Shown here piece by piece: positions 1 through 6,536 of a stretch of 59,868 bases of DNA. The DNA is from Kineosporia sp. A_224 (GTDB lineage: Bacteria; Actinomycetota; Actinomycetes; Actinomycetales; Kineosporiaceae): positions 1 to 59,868 of the forward strand of contig NZ_MWLN01000208.1 of assembly GCF_002198655.1 (NCBI RefSeq), in the 5' to 3' direction. Numbering within the stretch: position 1 is the stretch's first letter; each line of letters opens with the position of its first letter. The notes under the pieces are model-generated. The model was not told where the DNA came from. It made no database searches and saw only the letters and a program-made list of their open reading frames with translations. The position numbers and the translations under genes were made by a program.

Positions 1-11
1 ACCCCCACCCC

Positions 12-62
12 GAGTTACTAGCGCGTATGACCCGTTTACTGGGTCATACGCGCTAGTAACTC
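12..62. repeat. Long perfect palindrome, copy 1
   Basis: Two 22-base arms (12-33 and 41-62) are perfect reverse complements around a 7-base loop (GTTTACT). The core half is AGTTACTAGCGCGTATGACC, unusually AT-rich for this genome. A second copy lies at 15638-15696 in the opposite orientation, judged by its loop. The copy sits 20 bases upstream of the aldehyde dehydrogenase start. It has no trailing T run, so it is not a classical terminator. It may be a member of a dispersed palindromic repeat family. Confidence 0.85.
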
Positions 63-82
63 CCGTCAGAGAGGGACGTCGC

Positions 83-1522
83 GTGGAGTTCTTCGGTCAC
101 GTCATCGGCGGCCAGGAGGTCGCGTCGGTCGACGGCGCGACGATGGCGTCCGTCGACCCGTACACCCGCGAGCCGTGGGCGACGGTCGCGCTCGGGGGCG
201 CCGAGGACGCCGCCCGGGCGGTCGCGGCGGCGCGTGAGGCGTTCGACTCCGGGCCGTGGCCGCGGATGGGGTTCGAGAAGCGGCAGGCGGTCCTGCACCG
301 GCTCGCGGACCTCATGGAGGAGCACGCCGACGAGCTCGCAGCCGCCGACACGCACGACATGGGCAAGCCGATCAGCCAGGCCCGGCACGACGTCGCGCGC
401 AGCGTGTGGAACTTCCGGTTCTTCGCCGACCACGCCCGCATGACGTCGTCCGAGGCCTACCCGATGGACTCCGGGCACCACGCGTTCACGCAGTACGACC
501 CGGCAGGTGTCGTCGTCGCGATCTCGCCGTGGAACTTCCCGCTCATGCTCAGCACGTGGAAGGTCGCTCCGGCCCTGGCCTGGGGCAACACGGTCGTCCT
601 CAAGCCGGCCGAGGACACCCCCGTGTCGGTGACGATCCTCGCCCGGCTCGCCGTCGAGGCCGGGTTCCCGCCCGGAGTGCTCAACGTCGTCCACGGGTAC
701 GGCCCCGACTCGGTCGGCTCGGCCCTCACGGCGAACCCGGACGTCGACCGGATCACCTTCACCGGCGAGTCCGGCACCGGGAAGATCATCGCCGCCGCCG
801 CGTCCCGCAACCTCGTCCCGGTGAGCCTCGAGCTCGGCGGCAAGGGCGCGAACATCGTCTTCGACGACGCCGACCTGGACAACGCCGTCCACTGGGCGGT
901 CGAGTCGATCTTCCGCAACGCGGGCCAGGTCTGCCTCGCCGGCTCGCGGCTGTACCTGCAGCGCGGCATCTACGACGAGTTCATGACCCGGTACAGGGCC
1001 GCGGCCGAGGCGCTCGTCGTCGGCGACCCGAAGGACCCGGCGACGCAGTTCTCCCCCGCCCTTGCCAGCGAGGAGCACTACCGCAAGGTGAGCAGCTACC
1101 TCGACGAGGCCTCGCTCGGCGGCGGCCGCGTCGTCACCGGCGGGCTGACGGACGGCGAGGGCTGGGGCGTGCTGCCGACCATCGTCGCCGACGCCCCCGG
1201 GGACGCCCGCGTCGTCCGCGAGGAGATCTTCGGCCCGGTCGTCGTGGCCACCCCGTTCGACACCGAGGACGAGGTCGTCGCACTGGCGAACGACACCCGC
1301 TACGGCCTCAACGCCATGGTCTTCACGGAGAACCTCTCGACGGCGCACCGGGTCTCCGGGCGGCTGAACGCCGGCACGGTGTGGGTGAACTGCTTCTTCA
1401 TCCGCGACCTGCGCGCACCGTTCGGCGGCGTCGGCGAGTCCGGCGTCGGCCGCGAGGGCGGCACCTTCAGCCGCGAGTTCTTCACCGAGCCCAAGGCCGT
1501 CGTCATGCAGATCACCCGCTGA
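83..1522 (+). CDS. NAD(P)-dependent aldehyde dehydrogenase (semialdehyde dehydrogenase-like)
   Basis: A 479-residue ALDH-superfamily enzyme that oxidises an aldehyde to an acid with NAD(P). Catalytic Cys284 (in GQVCLAGSR) and general-base Glu250 (in LELGGKG) are present, 34 residues apart as usual. The GTG start follows a purine-rich GAGAGGGA. It is closely similar over its whole length to the ALDH at 43619-45112, including long stretches of near-identical DNA, but lacks that protein's Ser/Thr-rich N-terminal extension. The paralogue sits in a meta-cleavage operon, so a 2-hydroxymuconic semialdehyde dehydrogenase-like role is inferred. Its own partner genes would be to the left, outside the window, or the block at 8-16 kb. 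Confidence 0.9.
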   Translation: MEFFGHVIGGQEVASVDGATMASVDPYTREPWATVALGGAEDAARAVAAAREAFDSGPWPRMGFEKRQAVLHRLADLMEEHADELAAADTHDMGKPISQARHDVARSVWNFRFFADHARMTSSEAYPMDSGHHAFTQYDPAGVVVAISPWNFPLMLSTWKVAPALAWGNTVVLKPAEDTPVSVTILARLAVEAGFPPGVLNVVHGYGPDSVGSALTANPDVDRITFTGESGTGKIIAAAASRNLVPVSLELGGKGANIVFDDADLDNAVHWAVESIFRNAGQVCLAGSRLYLQRGIYDEFMTRYRAAAEALVVGDPKDPATQFSPALASEEHYRKVSSYLDEASLGGGRVVTGGLTDGEGWGVLPTIVADAPGDARVVREEIFGPVVVATPFDTEDEVVALANDTRYGLNAMVFTENLSTAHRVSGRLNAGTVWVNCFFIRDLRAPFGGVGESGVGREGGTFSREFFTEPKAVVMQITR

Positions 1523-1610
1523 CCGCTGCCGCAGCCTCGTTCACGCGGATGGCGGTCGCGCCTGCTCCTGGGACCCCGGCACCATCGGAGGGACGACGGG
1601 AGCAGGACAC

Positions 1611-2084
1611 GTGCAGCCCTTCCGCACAGCCTCGCGCGGTCTGCGGGGTCCCCAGGGCTGGCTGTGCCTCGCCCTGACCCTCGGGATGCTCGCAGGCGAC
1701 CTGTCGACCGCGGTCGGCAGCGTCGGTGTGCCGCCCGGCCCGACCGACGCCGCGGCGGCGGAGCCCGTCGCACTCGGGGCCGGGCTCACCGCGCCGCAGG
1801 CGGCCGACCGGGTGGCGGCCATCGTGCGCGACACCCGTCGCCCCGACGTGCGGGTCGACCTCCGCAACTGGCCGAACATCGTGACCGTCCGGTACACGGG
1901 AGCCTTCCCGGCCGAGGTGTCCGCTCGGCTGGACGCCGAGCTCGGCATCTGGCTCACCCTGTACAAGCCCGAGGGCGCTCCGCAGATCAACCCGGACGAC
2001 GCGGGCCACCAGCTCTGCCACTGCGCCACAGCTTCGTCGTTGCTGGACGACATCCCGGTCCAACGGCGGGGTGTCGTCGGGTAA
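1611..2084 (+). CDS. Hypothetical secreted or membrane-anchored protein
   Basis: 157 residues, starting at GTG behind a GGGAGCAGG Shine-Dalgarno-like stretch. A basic N-terminus (residues 1-15) followed by a hydrophobic stretch (about 17-35) looks like a signal peptide or anchor. The mature part has a short segment with alternating charged and hydrophobic residues (about 60-130), but no family is recognised. The last 25 residues read poorly and codon bias weakens towards the stop. The C-terminus may therefore be truncated or shifted: the DNA just downstream holds a protein-like fragment in another frame. Confidence 0.45.
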   Translation: MQPFRTASRGLRGPQGWLCLALTLGMLAGDLSTAVGSVGVPPGPTDAAAAEPVALGAGLTAPQAADRVAAIVRDTRRPDVRVDLRNWPNIVTVRYTGAFPAEVSARLDAELGIWLTLYKPEGAPQINPDDAGHQLCHCATASSLLDDIPVQRRGVVG

Positions 2085-2131
2085 CGACGAGACTGTGGCG
2101 CGGACTCCTTCGGCCGACGACCTGCCGCTCT

Positions 2132-2245
2132 GGATCGGGGTACGCACTCGGCTACCAGCTCGTTCTGGAACGACTGAACTCGCTCGGCTCCGACGCTGCC
2201 GAACTGGTCTTCGAGCGGGCCACGGCTTTCGTGGGTGGGTCTGGC
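2132..2245 (+). pseudogene. Possible gene remnant (GY-x-LGY-type fragment)
   Basis: Translation in the frame beginning GSGYALGYQLVLERL gives about 38 residues that look like genuine protein: a GYxxGYxLVxxxL helix followed by SDAAELV. This resembles the C-terminal helix of predicted Zn-dependent proteases of the DUF2268 type. There is no start codon or RBS, and the context on both sides is non-coding. It may be the decayed 3' end of the gene at 1611 or of an unrelated gene. The family assignment is by memory of the motif only. Confidence 0.25.
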
Positions 2246-2293
2246 CGCGCCCTCGGCGCCCTCCCCGCAGACTCGCCTTGCACGACCCCGATC

Positions 2294-2340
2294 GTCAACC
2301 ATTGGTTGACGCCCATACACCGTCAACCTACAGTTGACGC
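2294..2340 (+). promoter_or_regulatory. Leaderless promoter overlapped by two GTCAAC operators
   Basis: A -35 box TTGACG (2306-2311) and a -10 box TACAGT (2329-2334) are separated by exactly 17 bases. This places the transcript start at about 2341, the A of the ATG of the next gene, so that mRNA is probably leaderless. Two inverted repeats cover the promoter: GTCAACC-ATT-GGTTGAC (2294-2310) over the -35 box, and GTCAAC-CTACA-GTTGAC (2322-2338) over the -10 box. Their centres are 28 bases apart. Autorepression by the downstream HTH protein is inferred. Confidence 0.7.
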
Positions 2341-3042
2341 ATGACGACACCTAGGCCCATGACGAGCCCGGTGCGGCTCGACGAGCTGATCCAGACCATC
2401 AAGCAGGCCCACCCCGACGCTCTCGACCAGCTGAGCGACGCCGTGCTGACCGCCGACCACCTCGGCGACGTCGCCGACCACCTCATCGGGCACTTCGTGG
2501 ACCAGGCACGCCGCTCCGGTGCGTCCTGGACGGAGATCGGCCGCAGCATGGGCGTCACCAAGCAGGCGGCCCAGAAGCGGTTCGTCGCCAAGGCCGACGC
2601 GGCCGACCTCGACGCCAGCCAGGGGTTCAGCCGTTTCACGGAGCGGGCCCGAACCGTCGTCGTCACGGCACAGGAGGAGGCCCGCCGGCGCAGCCACGAC
2701 CAGATCACCGTGGGCCACCTGGTGCTCGGCCTGGCGGCGGACCCGACCTCGCTCGCAGCCAGGACGATCGAGGGGCAGGGCGTGGCTCTCGACACCGTCC
2801 GGCAGACCGCTGCGGCGACGCTGCCGGAGCCTGCCGGTTCGGTCCCGGCGCTCATCCCGTTCGACGCACAGACCAAGAAGGCCCTCGAGCTCACCTTCCG
2901 CGAAGCCCTGCGGTTGGACGCCACCCACGTCGGCACCGAGCACATCCTGCTCGCGCTGCTCGAGGTCGAGGACGGCACCGGAGTGCTCGCGGGTCTCGGT
3001 GTCGACAAGGCCGCGGCCGAGGCCGCTCTCAGGACCGGCTGA
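2341..3042 (+). CDS. HTH regulator with Clp N-terminal (Clp-N) domain
   Basis: 233 residues in two parts. Residues about 18-82 form a helix-turn-helix region (around ASWTEIGRSMGVTKQAAQ). Residues about 90-230 form a double Clp-N repeat of the kind found at the N-terminus of ClpA/ClpC chaperones, here with no ATPase module. Such stand-alone proteins are known in Actinobacteria and are presumed transcription factors linked to protein quality control. The ATG coincides with the predicted transcript start. A second in-frame ATG lies at 2359. The 3' end overlaps the convergent methyltransferase gene by 14 bases. Confidence 0.85.
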   Translation: MTTPRPMTSPVRLDELIQTIKQAHPDALDQLSDAVLTADHLGDVADHLIGHFVDQARRSGASWTEIGRSMGVTKQAAQKRFVAKADAADLDASQGFSRFTERARTVVVTAQEEARRRSHDQITVGHLVLGLAADPTSLAARTIEGQGVALDTVRQTAAATLPEPAGSVPALIPFDAQTKKALELTFREALRLDATHVGTEHILLALLEVEDGTGVLAGLGVDKAAAEAALRTG

Positions 3043-3637
3043 GGACGGCGAACCTCTCGTCGCCGGTCGGGCCGCCCCACAGCGCCGGGTCGTCGAGCGG
3101 CGTGACGGCCGCCTCGGCACGATGCCGCAGCACGAGCGCCTCGACGTCCGACGCATGCAGCCCGGCACCGGTGTGCCAGAACCCTTCCACGAGAACGAGT
3201 CTGCCGCCGGGCGCGAGCAACCGGACCCAGCGGGACAGGGCGGCGTCCGGGTCCGGCAGCGCCCAGAGCACGTGCCGGCAGAGGACGACGTCGTAGCCGC
3301 CGGCGTCCAGTGCAGGCACCGCGGCGTCCCCGACGCGGAACGACACGGCCCCGTCGACACCGGCCCCCGCGGCCTTGCGGACCGCTGCCTCGACCATCCG
3401 CGGCGAGAGGTCGACGCCGTCCACCGTGTGGCCCGCCTGCGCCAGGAGCACCGAGAGCGTCCCCGTGCCGCAGCCGAGGTCGGCGACCCGGGCCGGGACC
3501 GGCGGCAGCAGCGAGCCGAGCAGCCCCGCCCACGCTGCCCGGGTGGCCGGGGCGCGCAGCCCGTGGTCGGGCTCGTCGTCGAAGGCGGCCGCCTCGGCGT
3601 CCCAGAGCCGCGCGACGTCGTCCGGTTCCGCAGTCAT
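3029..3637 (-). CDS. Class I SAM-dependent methyltransferase
   Basis: 202 residues with a Rossmann-type methyltransferase fold. Motif I (VADLGCGTGTLSVLLA) is followed by an acidic residue in GVDLSPRMV that would bind the SAM ribose, then VGDAAVP, and motif IV-like DVVLCRHVLWALPDP. It belongs to the Methyltransf_11/25-like group; the substrate is unknown. Start chosen at MTAEPDD; an upstream in-frame start at 3655 would add six residues. Its stop lies inside the convergent Clp-N gene. Confidence 0.85.
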   Translation of the reverse strand: MTAEPDDVARLWDAEAAAFDDEPDHGLRAPATRAAWAGLLGSLLPPVPARVADLGCGTGTLSVLLAQAGHTVDGVDLSPRMVEAAVRKAAGAGVDGAVSFRVGDAAVPALDAGGYDVVLCRHVLWALPDPDAALSRWVRLLAPGGRLVLVEGFWHTGAGLHASDVEALVLRHRAEAAVTPLDDPALWGGPTGDERFAVLSRS

Positions 3638-3718
3638 CCCGCCACCCTGCCGCACCGGACCGACACCGGCGCAGCGGCTCGACCCGGGCCGAGGTCCACG
3701 GCAGCCCGGGCGAGCGCC

Positions 3719-4393
3719 TCAGGACCGGTCCACGACCACCCCGCTGCGCAGGTCGGGGGTGAGGTGACCGAGGTCGTCGAAGCCGAGGAGGTTCGCGGGC
3801 ACCCCGTCGCGCAGGTGCAGCACCGTCAGCGAGGCGTGCGACGGGTTGAGCCCCATCCACCGCCAGCGCGGAGCGTCGAGCGCGTGCCGGACGAACCAGC
3901 CGACGACGAAGGCGTGCGTCACGAGCACGAGCCGCAGCGGTGCGCCCGGCGGCCGGCCGGCAGCCGGCCCCTCGCCGAGCAGCAGCGACACCGTCCGCGC
4001 GGCGGCGCCTGCCGAGAACGCGGCCACGGCGGCGTCGAGGGCCTCGCCGTCCGGGTCGACCTCGTCGCCGCCCGCGGCGGCCGCCGAGGTGACGAACCGG
4101 CGATAGGGCTCGGGCGCCTCCGTGACGTCCCGGGGCAGCGGCGTCCGGTCGTCGAGGTGGGCCGTCACCGCGAGCTCGGCGCAGCCGGCCGCCGCCGCGA
4201 GCCGCTCCGCCGTCTCCCGGGCACGGGCCAGCGGACCGTGCAGGACGGCGTCCACGCGCCGGTCCCGCAGCCGCGCCCCGAGCGCGTCCGCCTGCGCCCG
4301 GCCCCGCGCCGAGAGCCCGGCGGACGGTTCTTCGGAGTCGCTCGCGTACCCCGGTTCGGCGTGCCGGACGACGTGGAGCAGCACCTCGGTCAT
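3719..4393 (-). CDS. Histidine phosphatase family protein (phosphoglycerate mutase-like)
   Basis: 224 residues. The N-terminal VVRHAEPGY supplies the RHG/RHA catalytic motif with the phospho-accepting His at about residue 10. LVTHAFVVGW near residue 160 supplies the second catalytic His. The family includes phosphatases and mutases acting on small phosphorylated metabolites. The start MTEVLLHVVRHAE was chosen because it places the motif at the usual distance. The frame is open further upstream, but that region codes for the opposite-strand small protein. The substrate is unknown. Confidence 0.85.
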   Translation of the reverse strand: MTEVLLHVVRHAEPGYASDSEEPSAGLSARGRAQADALGARLRDRRVDAVLHGPLARARETAERLAAAAGCAELAVTAHLDDRTPLPRDVTEAPEPYRRFVTSAAAAGGDEVDPDGEALDAAVAAFSAGAAARTVSLLLGEGPAAGRPPGAPLRLVLVTHAFVVGWFVRHALDAPRWRWMGLNPSHASLTVLHLRDGVPANLLGFDDLGHLTPDLRSGVVVDRS

Positions 4394-4489
4394 CCCCCGA
4401 CCCTGCCCTACCCGGCAGCCGGCGGCAGAGGGTTTGGGCGCCCGGGCGAGGGGCACGGTCGGGTCTCGCGACGAGGAAGGGACCCGACG

Positions 4490-4687
4490 ATGCAGATCCC
4501 CAAGGACCAGATCCTCAAGTATCTCGAGCAGCAGGGCCAGGGCAGCACCGCGAGCCGGGCGCAGAACGAGCTGCCCGACCAGGTCGACACCGAGCAGCAC
4601 GGCGACCTGCTCGCCAACCTCGGCATCGACGTCGGCAGCATCATGAACGCCGGTGGCGGCGGCCTGCGCGGCAAGCTCGGGCTCTGA
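4490..4687 (+). CDS. Small conserved-looking protein, 65 residues
   Basis: Begins MQIPKDQILKYLEQQG and ends with a Gly-rich tail after GIDVGSIMN. The ATG is preceded by GAAGGGA at good spacing and the gene is followed directly by a strong hairpin, so it looks like a monocistronic small gene. Charged, helical N-terminal half with an ELPDQVDT motif. I recall similar short proteins from other Actinobacteria without known function. Cytoplasmic; no membrane segment. Confidence 0.75.
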   Translation: MQIPKDQILKYLEQQGQGSTASRAQNELPDQVDTEQHGDLLANLGIDVGSIMNAGGGGLRGKLGL

Positions 4688-4706
4688 CCCGACGCACCAC
4701 CCTCGA

Positions 4707-4738
4707 CGACGGAGGTCACCTCACGGTGGCCTCCGTCG
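4707..4738 (+). terminator. Hairpin terminator after the small protein gene
   Basis: Arms 4707-4720 and 4725-4738 pair over 14 bases with one G-T wobble around a TCAC loop. It lies 20 bases after the stop codon. There is no T tract, as is usual for actinobacterial terminators. Confidence 0.7.
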
Positions 4739-4766
4739 CCGCATGTCCGCCTCGCAGCCCCGGACC

Positions 4767-4797
4767 GGTGCAACCCTTTCCGCGTCCCACCCGCTCA
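4767..4797 (+). promoter_or_regulatory. ECF sigma-type promoter, copy 1 (sigma gene)
   Basis: GGTGCAACCCT (4767-4777), nine bases, then CCACCCGCTCA (4787-4797). The same two 11-base blocks with the same 9-base gap recur at 6451-6481 before the secreted glucanase gene. CAACC is a typical ECF -35 core. The -10 would be within CGCTCA, 14 bases before the GTG start. Autoregulation by the adjacent sigma factor is inferred. Confidence 0.7.
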
Positions 4798-4810
4798 CTG
4801 GGGACGGGAG

Positions 4811-5389
4811 GTGGTCCGTCTGGACAGCGACGTCGCCGAGGCGCTCGACGCCTACGTGCGCGCCCGGGGCCAGCGCCTCCTGCGGACGGCGTACCTCCTC
4901 ACCGGTGGCGACCGGCTGCTCGCCGAGGACCTCGTCCAGAACGCGCTGGCCTCCGCGCTCGTCTCCTGGCGACGGCTGCGGGACGTCGCCGACATGGACG
5001 CCTACATGCACACCGCCCTGGTCCACGCGCGCAGCCGCTGGTGGAGCCGGCGCTGGCACGGGGAGGTGCCCTCGGAACGGCTTCCCGACGTCGCGACACC
5101 GAACGAGACCGACCAGGTCGACGGCACCGCGGACATCGTCGCCGCCCTGCGCGAGCTCCCCCCGCGCCAGCGCGCCGCGGTCGTCCTGCGCTACTTCGAG
5201 GACCTCACCGAGGTGCAGACGGCGGCCGTCCTCGGCTGCTCCGTCGGCACCGTGAAGAGCCAGACGGCCCGCGGGCTCGACAAGCTGCGCGTCGCGCTGG
5301 GCCCCGGGTCCGGCCCGGTCGACCCGGGCGACGACCCCGCGCCGCACCACCCGCCGGCACCCGCCGCGTCCTCGAGGAGGAGACAGTGA
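4811..5389 (+). CDS. ECF RNA polymerase sigma factor (SigE family)
   Basis: 192 residues. Sigma region 2 spans about residues 10-80 (LLRTAYLLTGGDRLLAEDLVQNAL). Region 4 spans about 105-165 (LPPRQRAAVVLRYFEDLTEVQTA followed by the recognition helix around GTVKSQTARGL). A Pro-rich tail follows. Like other SigE-family members it lacks the large sigma-70 domains. Its stop codon overlaps the GTG of the next gene (GTGA), so the membrane protein is translationally coupled and is the likely anti-sigma or sensor partner. Confidence 0.9.
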   Translation: MVRLDSDVAEALDAYVRARGQRLLRTAYLLTGGDRLLAEDLVQNALASALVSWRRLRDVADMDAYMHTALVHARSRWWSRRWHGEVPSERLPDVATPNETDQVDGTADIVAALRELPPRQRAAVVLRYFEDLTEVQTAAVLGCSVGTVKSQTARGLDKLRVALGPGSGPVDPGDDPAPHHPPAPAASSRRRQ

Positions 5390-6432
5390 CCCGACCTGAC
5401 CAGGTCGAGACCGCAGTCCGGAGGGCTCTCGAGGACGCCGTCGCCGACCTGCCCCCCGTGCCCGGCCTCGTCGAGGGGATGCACGCCCGCGCCGCGCGGA
5501 TCCGCCGCCGGCGACGCACGGTCGGCGCTGCCGTGGCGGTCGCCGTGGTCGTCGGCGGCGTCGGCGGTCTGCTGCCGGGACGGGGCGGCACCGGCACACC
5601 GCCGGACGTCCCACCGGCCGGGTCGTCGCAACCGGCCGCGCCGGCACCGGCCACCCGGACCCCGGCGCAGAGCCCCGACGGCCCGGTCCCCTCCGGCCCG
5701 CCGACGTCCGCCCCGAGCACCCCGGGGACGCCGTCCGGCCGACCCGGGGCCCCGCTCCCCCGACCGGCTGTGACCTCGGCGGGGACGTCGGCCGACGACT
5801 GGTCCCGGCGCACCCCGGAGCTCGACGAGACGTTCACCGCCGGGCCTCTCGACCGGCACCGGTGGACGCCGTACGTCGGCTCCTCGGCACCGGTCACCGA
5901 CTGGACGCCGGACGCCGTGACGGTCTCCGGGGGCACCCTCCGGATCGCCGTCGAGCCGGTGCTGCCGCGGGTCCGTGCCGGCGGGGTCAAGGCGGTCACG
6001 GAGCACCGGACCGGCCGTTGGGAGGTCCGCTGGCGGATGAGCGCGGGCGGTGGCGCGATCGCCCAGCTCGACCTGCTCGGCGACGGCCCCGACGGCGTGA
6101 GCCACGCGGCGACTCTCGACCCGAGCCGGCGCACGTTGACCGTGCAGGACCTCGTCCACGGCACCACGACCCGGGTCGCCGTCGACGGGCGCGAGTACCA
6201 CCGCCTCGCCGTCGAGATCTCGCCGCGGGGCGTGCGCTGGCTGCTCGACGGCGTCGTCGTCGACGACCGGCCGGGCACCGCGCCGCGCAGACCGCTGGTG
6301 CTCGCGCTGCAGGCGTTCGTCTCCGAGCCGGCATGCGCCGCGCAGCCGCCGGCGGCGGGCTGCCCGGGCCCGTCGACGTCCGGCGCCGTCCTCGAGGTCG
6401 ACCGCGTGCGTTTCTGGGAGTACCGGCCCTGA
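5386..6432 (+). CDS. Membrane-anchored protein with degenerate GH16-like ectodomain; candidate anti-sigma/sensor
   Basis: 348 residues: a cytoplasmic N-terminus of about 44 residues, one membrane helix (about 45-63), a Pro/Ala/Thr/Ser-rich linker (about 65-145), then a concanavalin-like domain (about 145-348) resembling GH16 beta-glucanases. At the catalytic site the GH16 pattern E-x-D-x-x-E is replaced by Q227-L-D229-L-L-G232, so both acid/base glutamates are lost while the middle Asp stays. A carbohydrate-binding rather than hydrolytic role is inferred. The gene starts within the sigma-factor stop (GTGA). Layout and position suggest an anti-sigma factor that senses polysaccharide outside the cell. 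Confidence 0.7.
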   Translation: MTRPDQVETAVRRALEDAVADLPPVPGLVEGMHARAARIRRRRRTVGAAVAVAVVVGGVGGLLPGRGGTGTPPDVPPAGSSQPAAPAPATRTPAQSPDGPVPSGPPTSAPSTPGTPSGRPGAPLPRPAVTSAGTSADDWSRRTPELDETFTAGPLDRHRWTPYVGSSAPVTDWTPDAVTVSGGTLRIAVEPVLPRVRAGGVKAVTEHRTGRWEVRWRMSAGGGAIAQLDLLGDGPDGVSHAATLDPSRRTLTVQDLVHGTTTRVAVDGREYHRLAVEISPRGVRWLLDGVVVDDRPGTAPRRPLVLALQAFVSEPACAAQPPAAGCPGPSTSGAVLEVDRVRFWEYRP

Positions 6433-6450
6433 CCCGCTCCTCGTCCGCGC

Positions 6451-6481
6451 GGTGCAACCCTCCGCGCCCGCCACCCGCTCA
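6451..6481 (+). promoter_or_regulatory. ECF sigma-type promoter, copy 2 (glucanase gene)
   Basis: GGTGCAACCCT (6451-6461), nine bases, CCACCCGCTCA (6471-6481). Identical blocks and spacing to the site at 4767-4797. The GTG start of the glucanase gene is 56 bases downstream, with its own RBS (CAGGAGG). This suggests the gene is transcribed by the ECF sigma factor encoded just upstream. Confidence 0.7.
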
Positions 6482-6536
6482 TGTCTGCCGAACGGGCGCG
6501 CGCCACGGGGTGTGCGCCCGCACCAGGAGGCATGGC

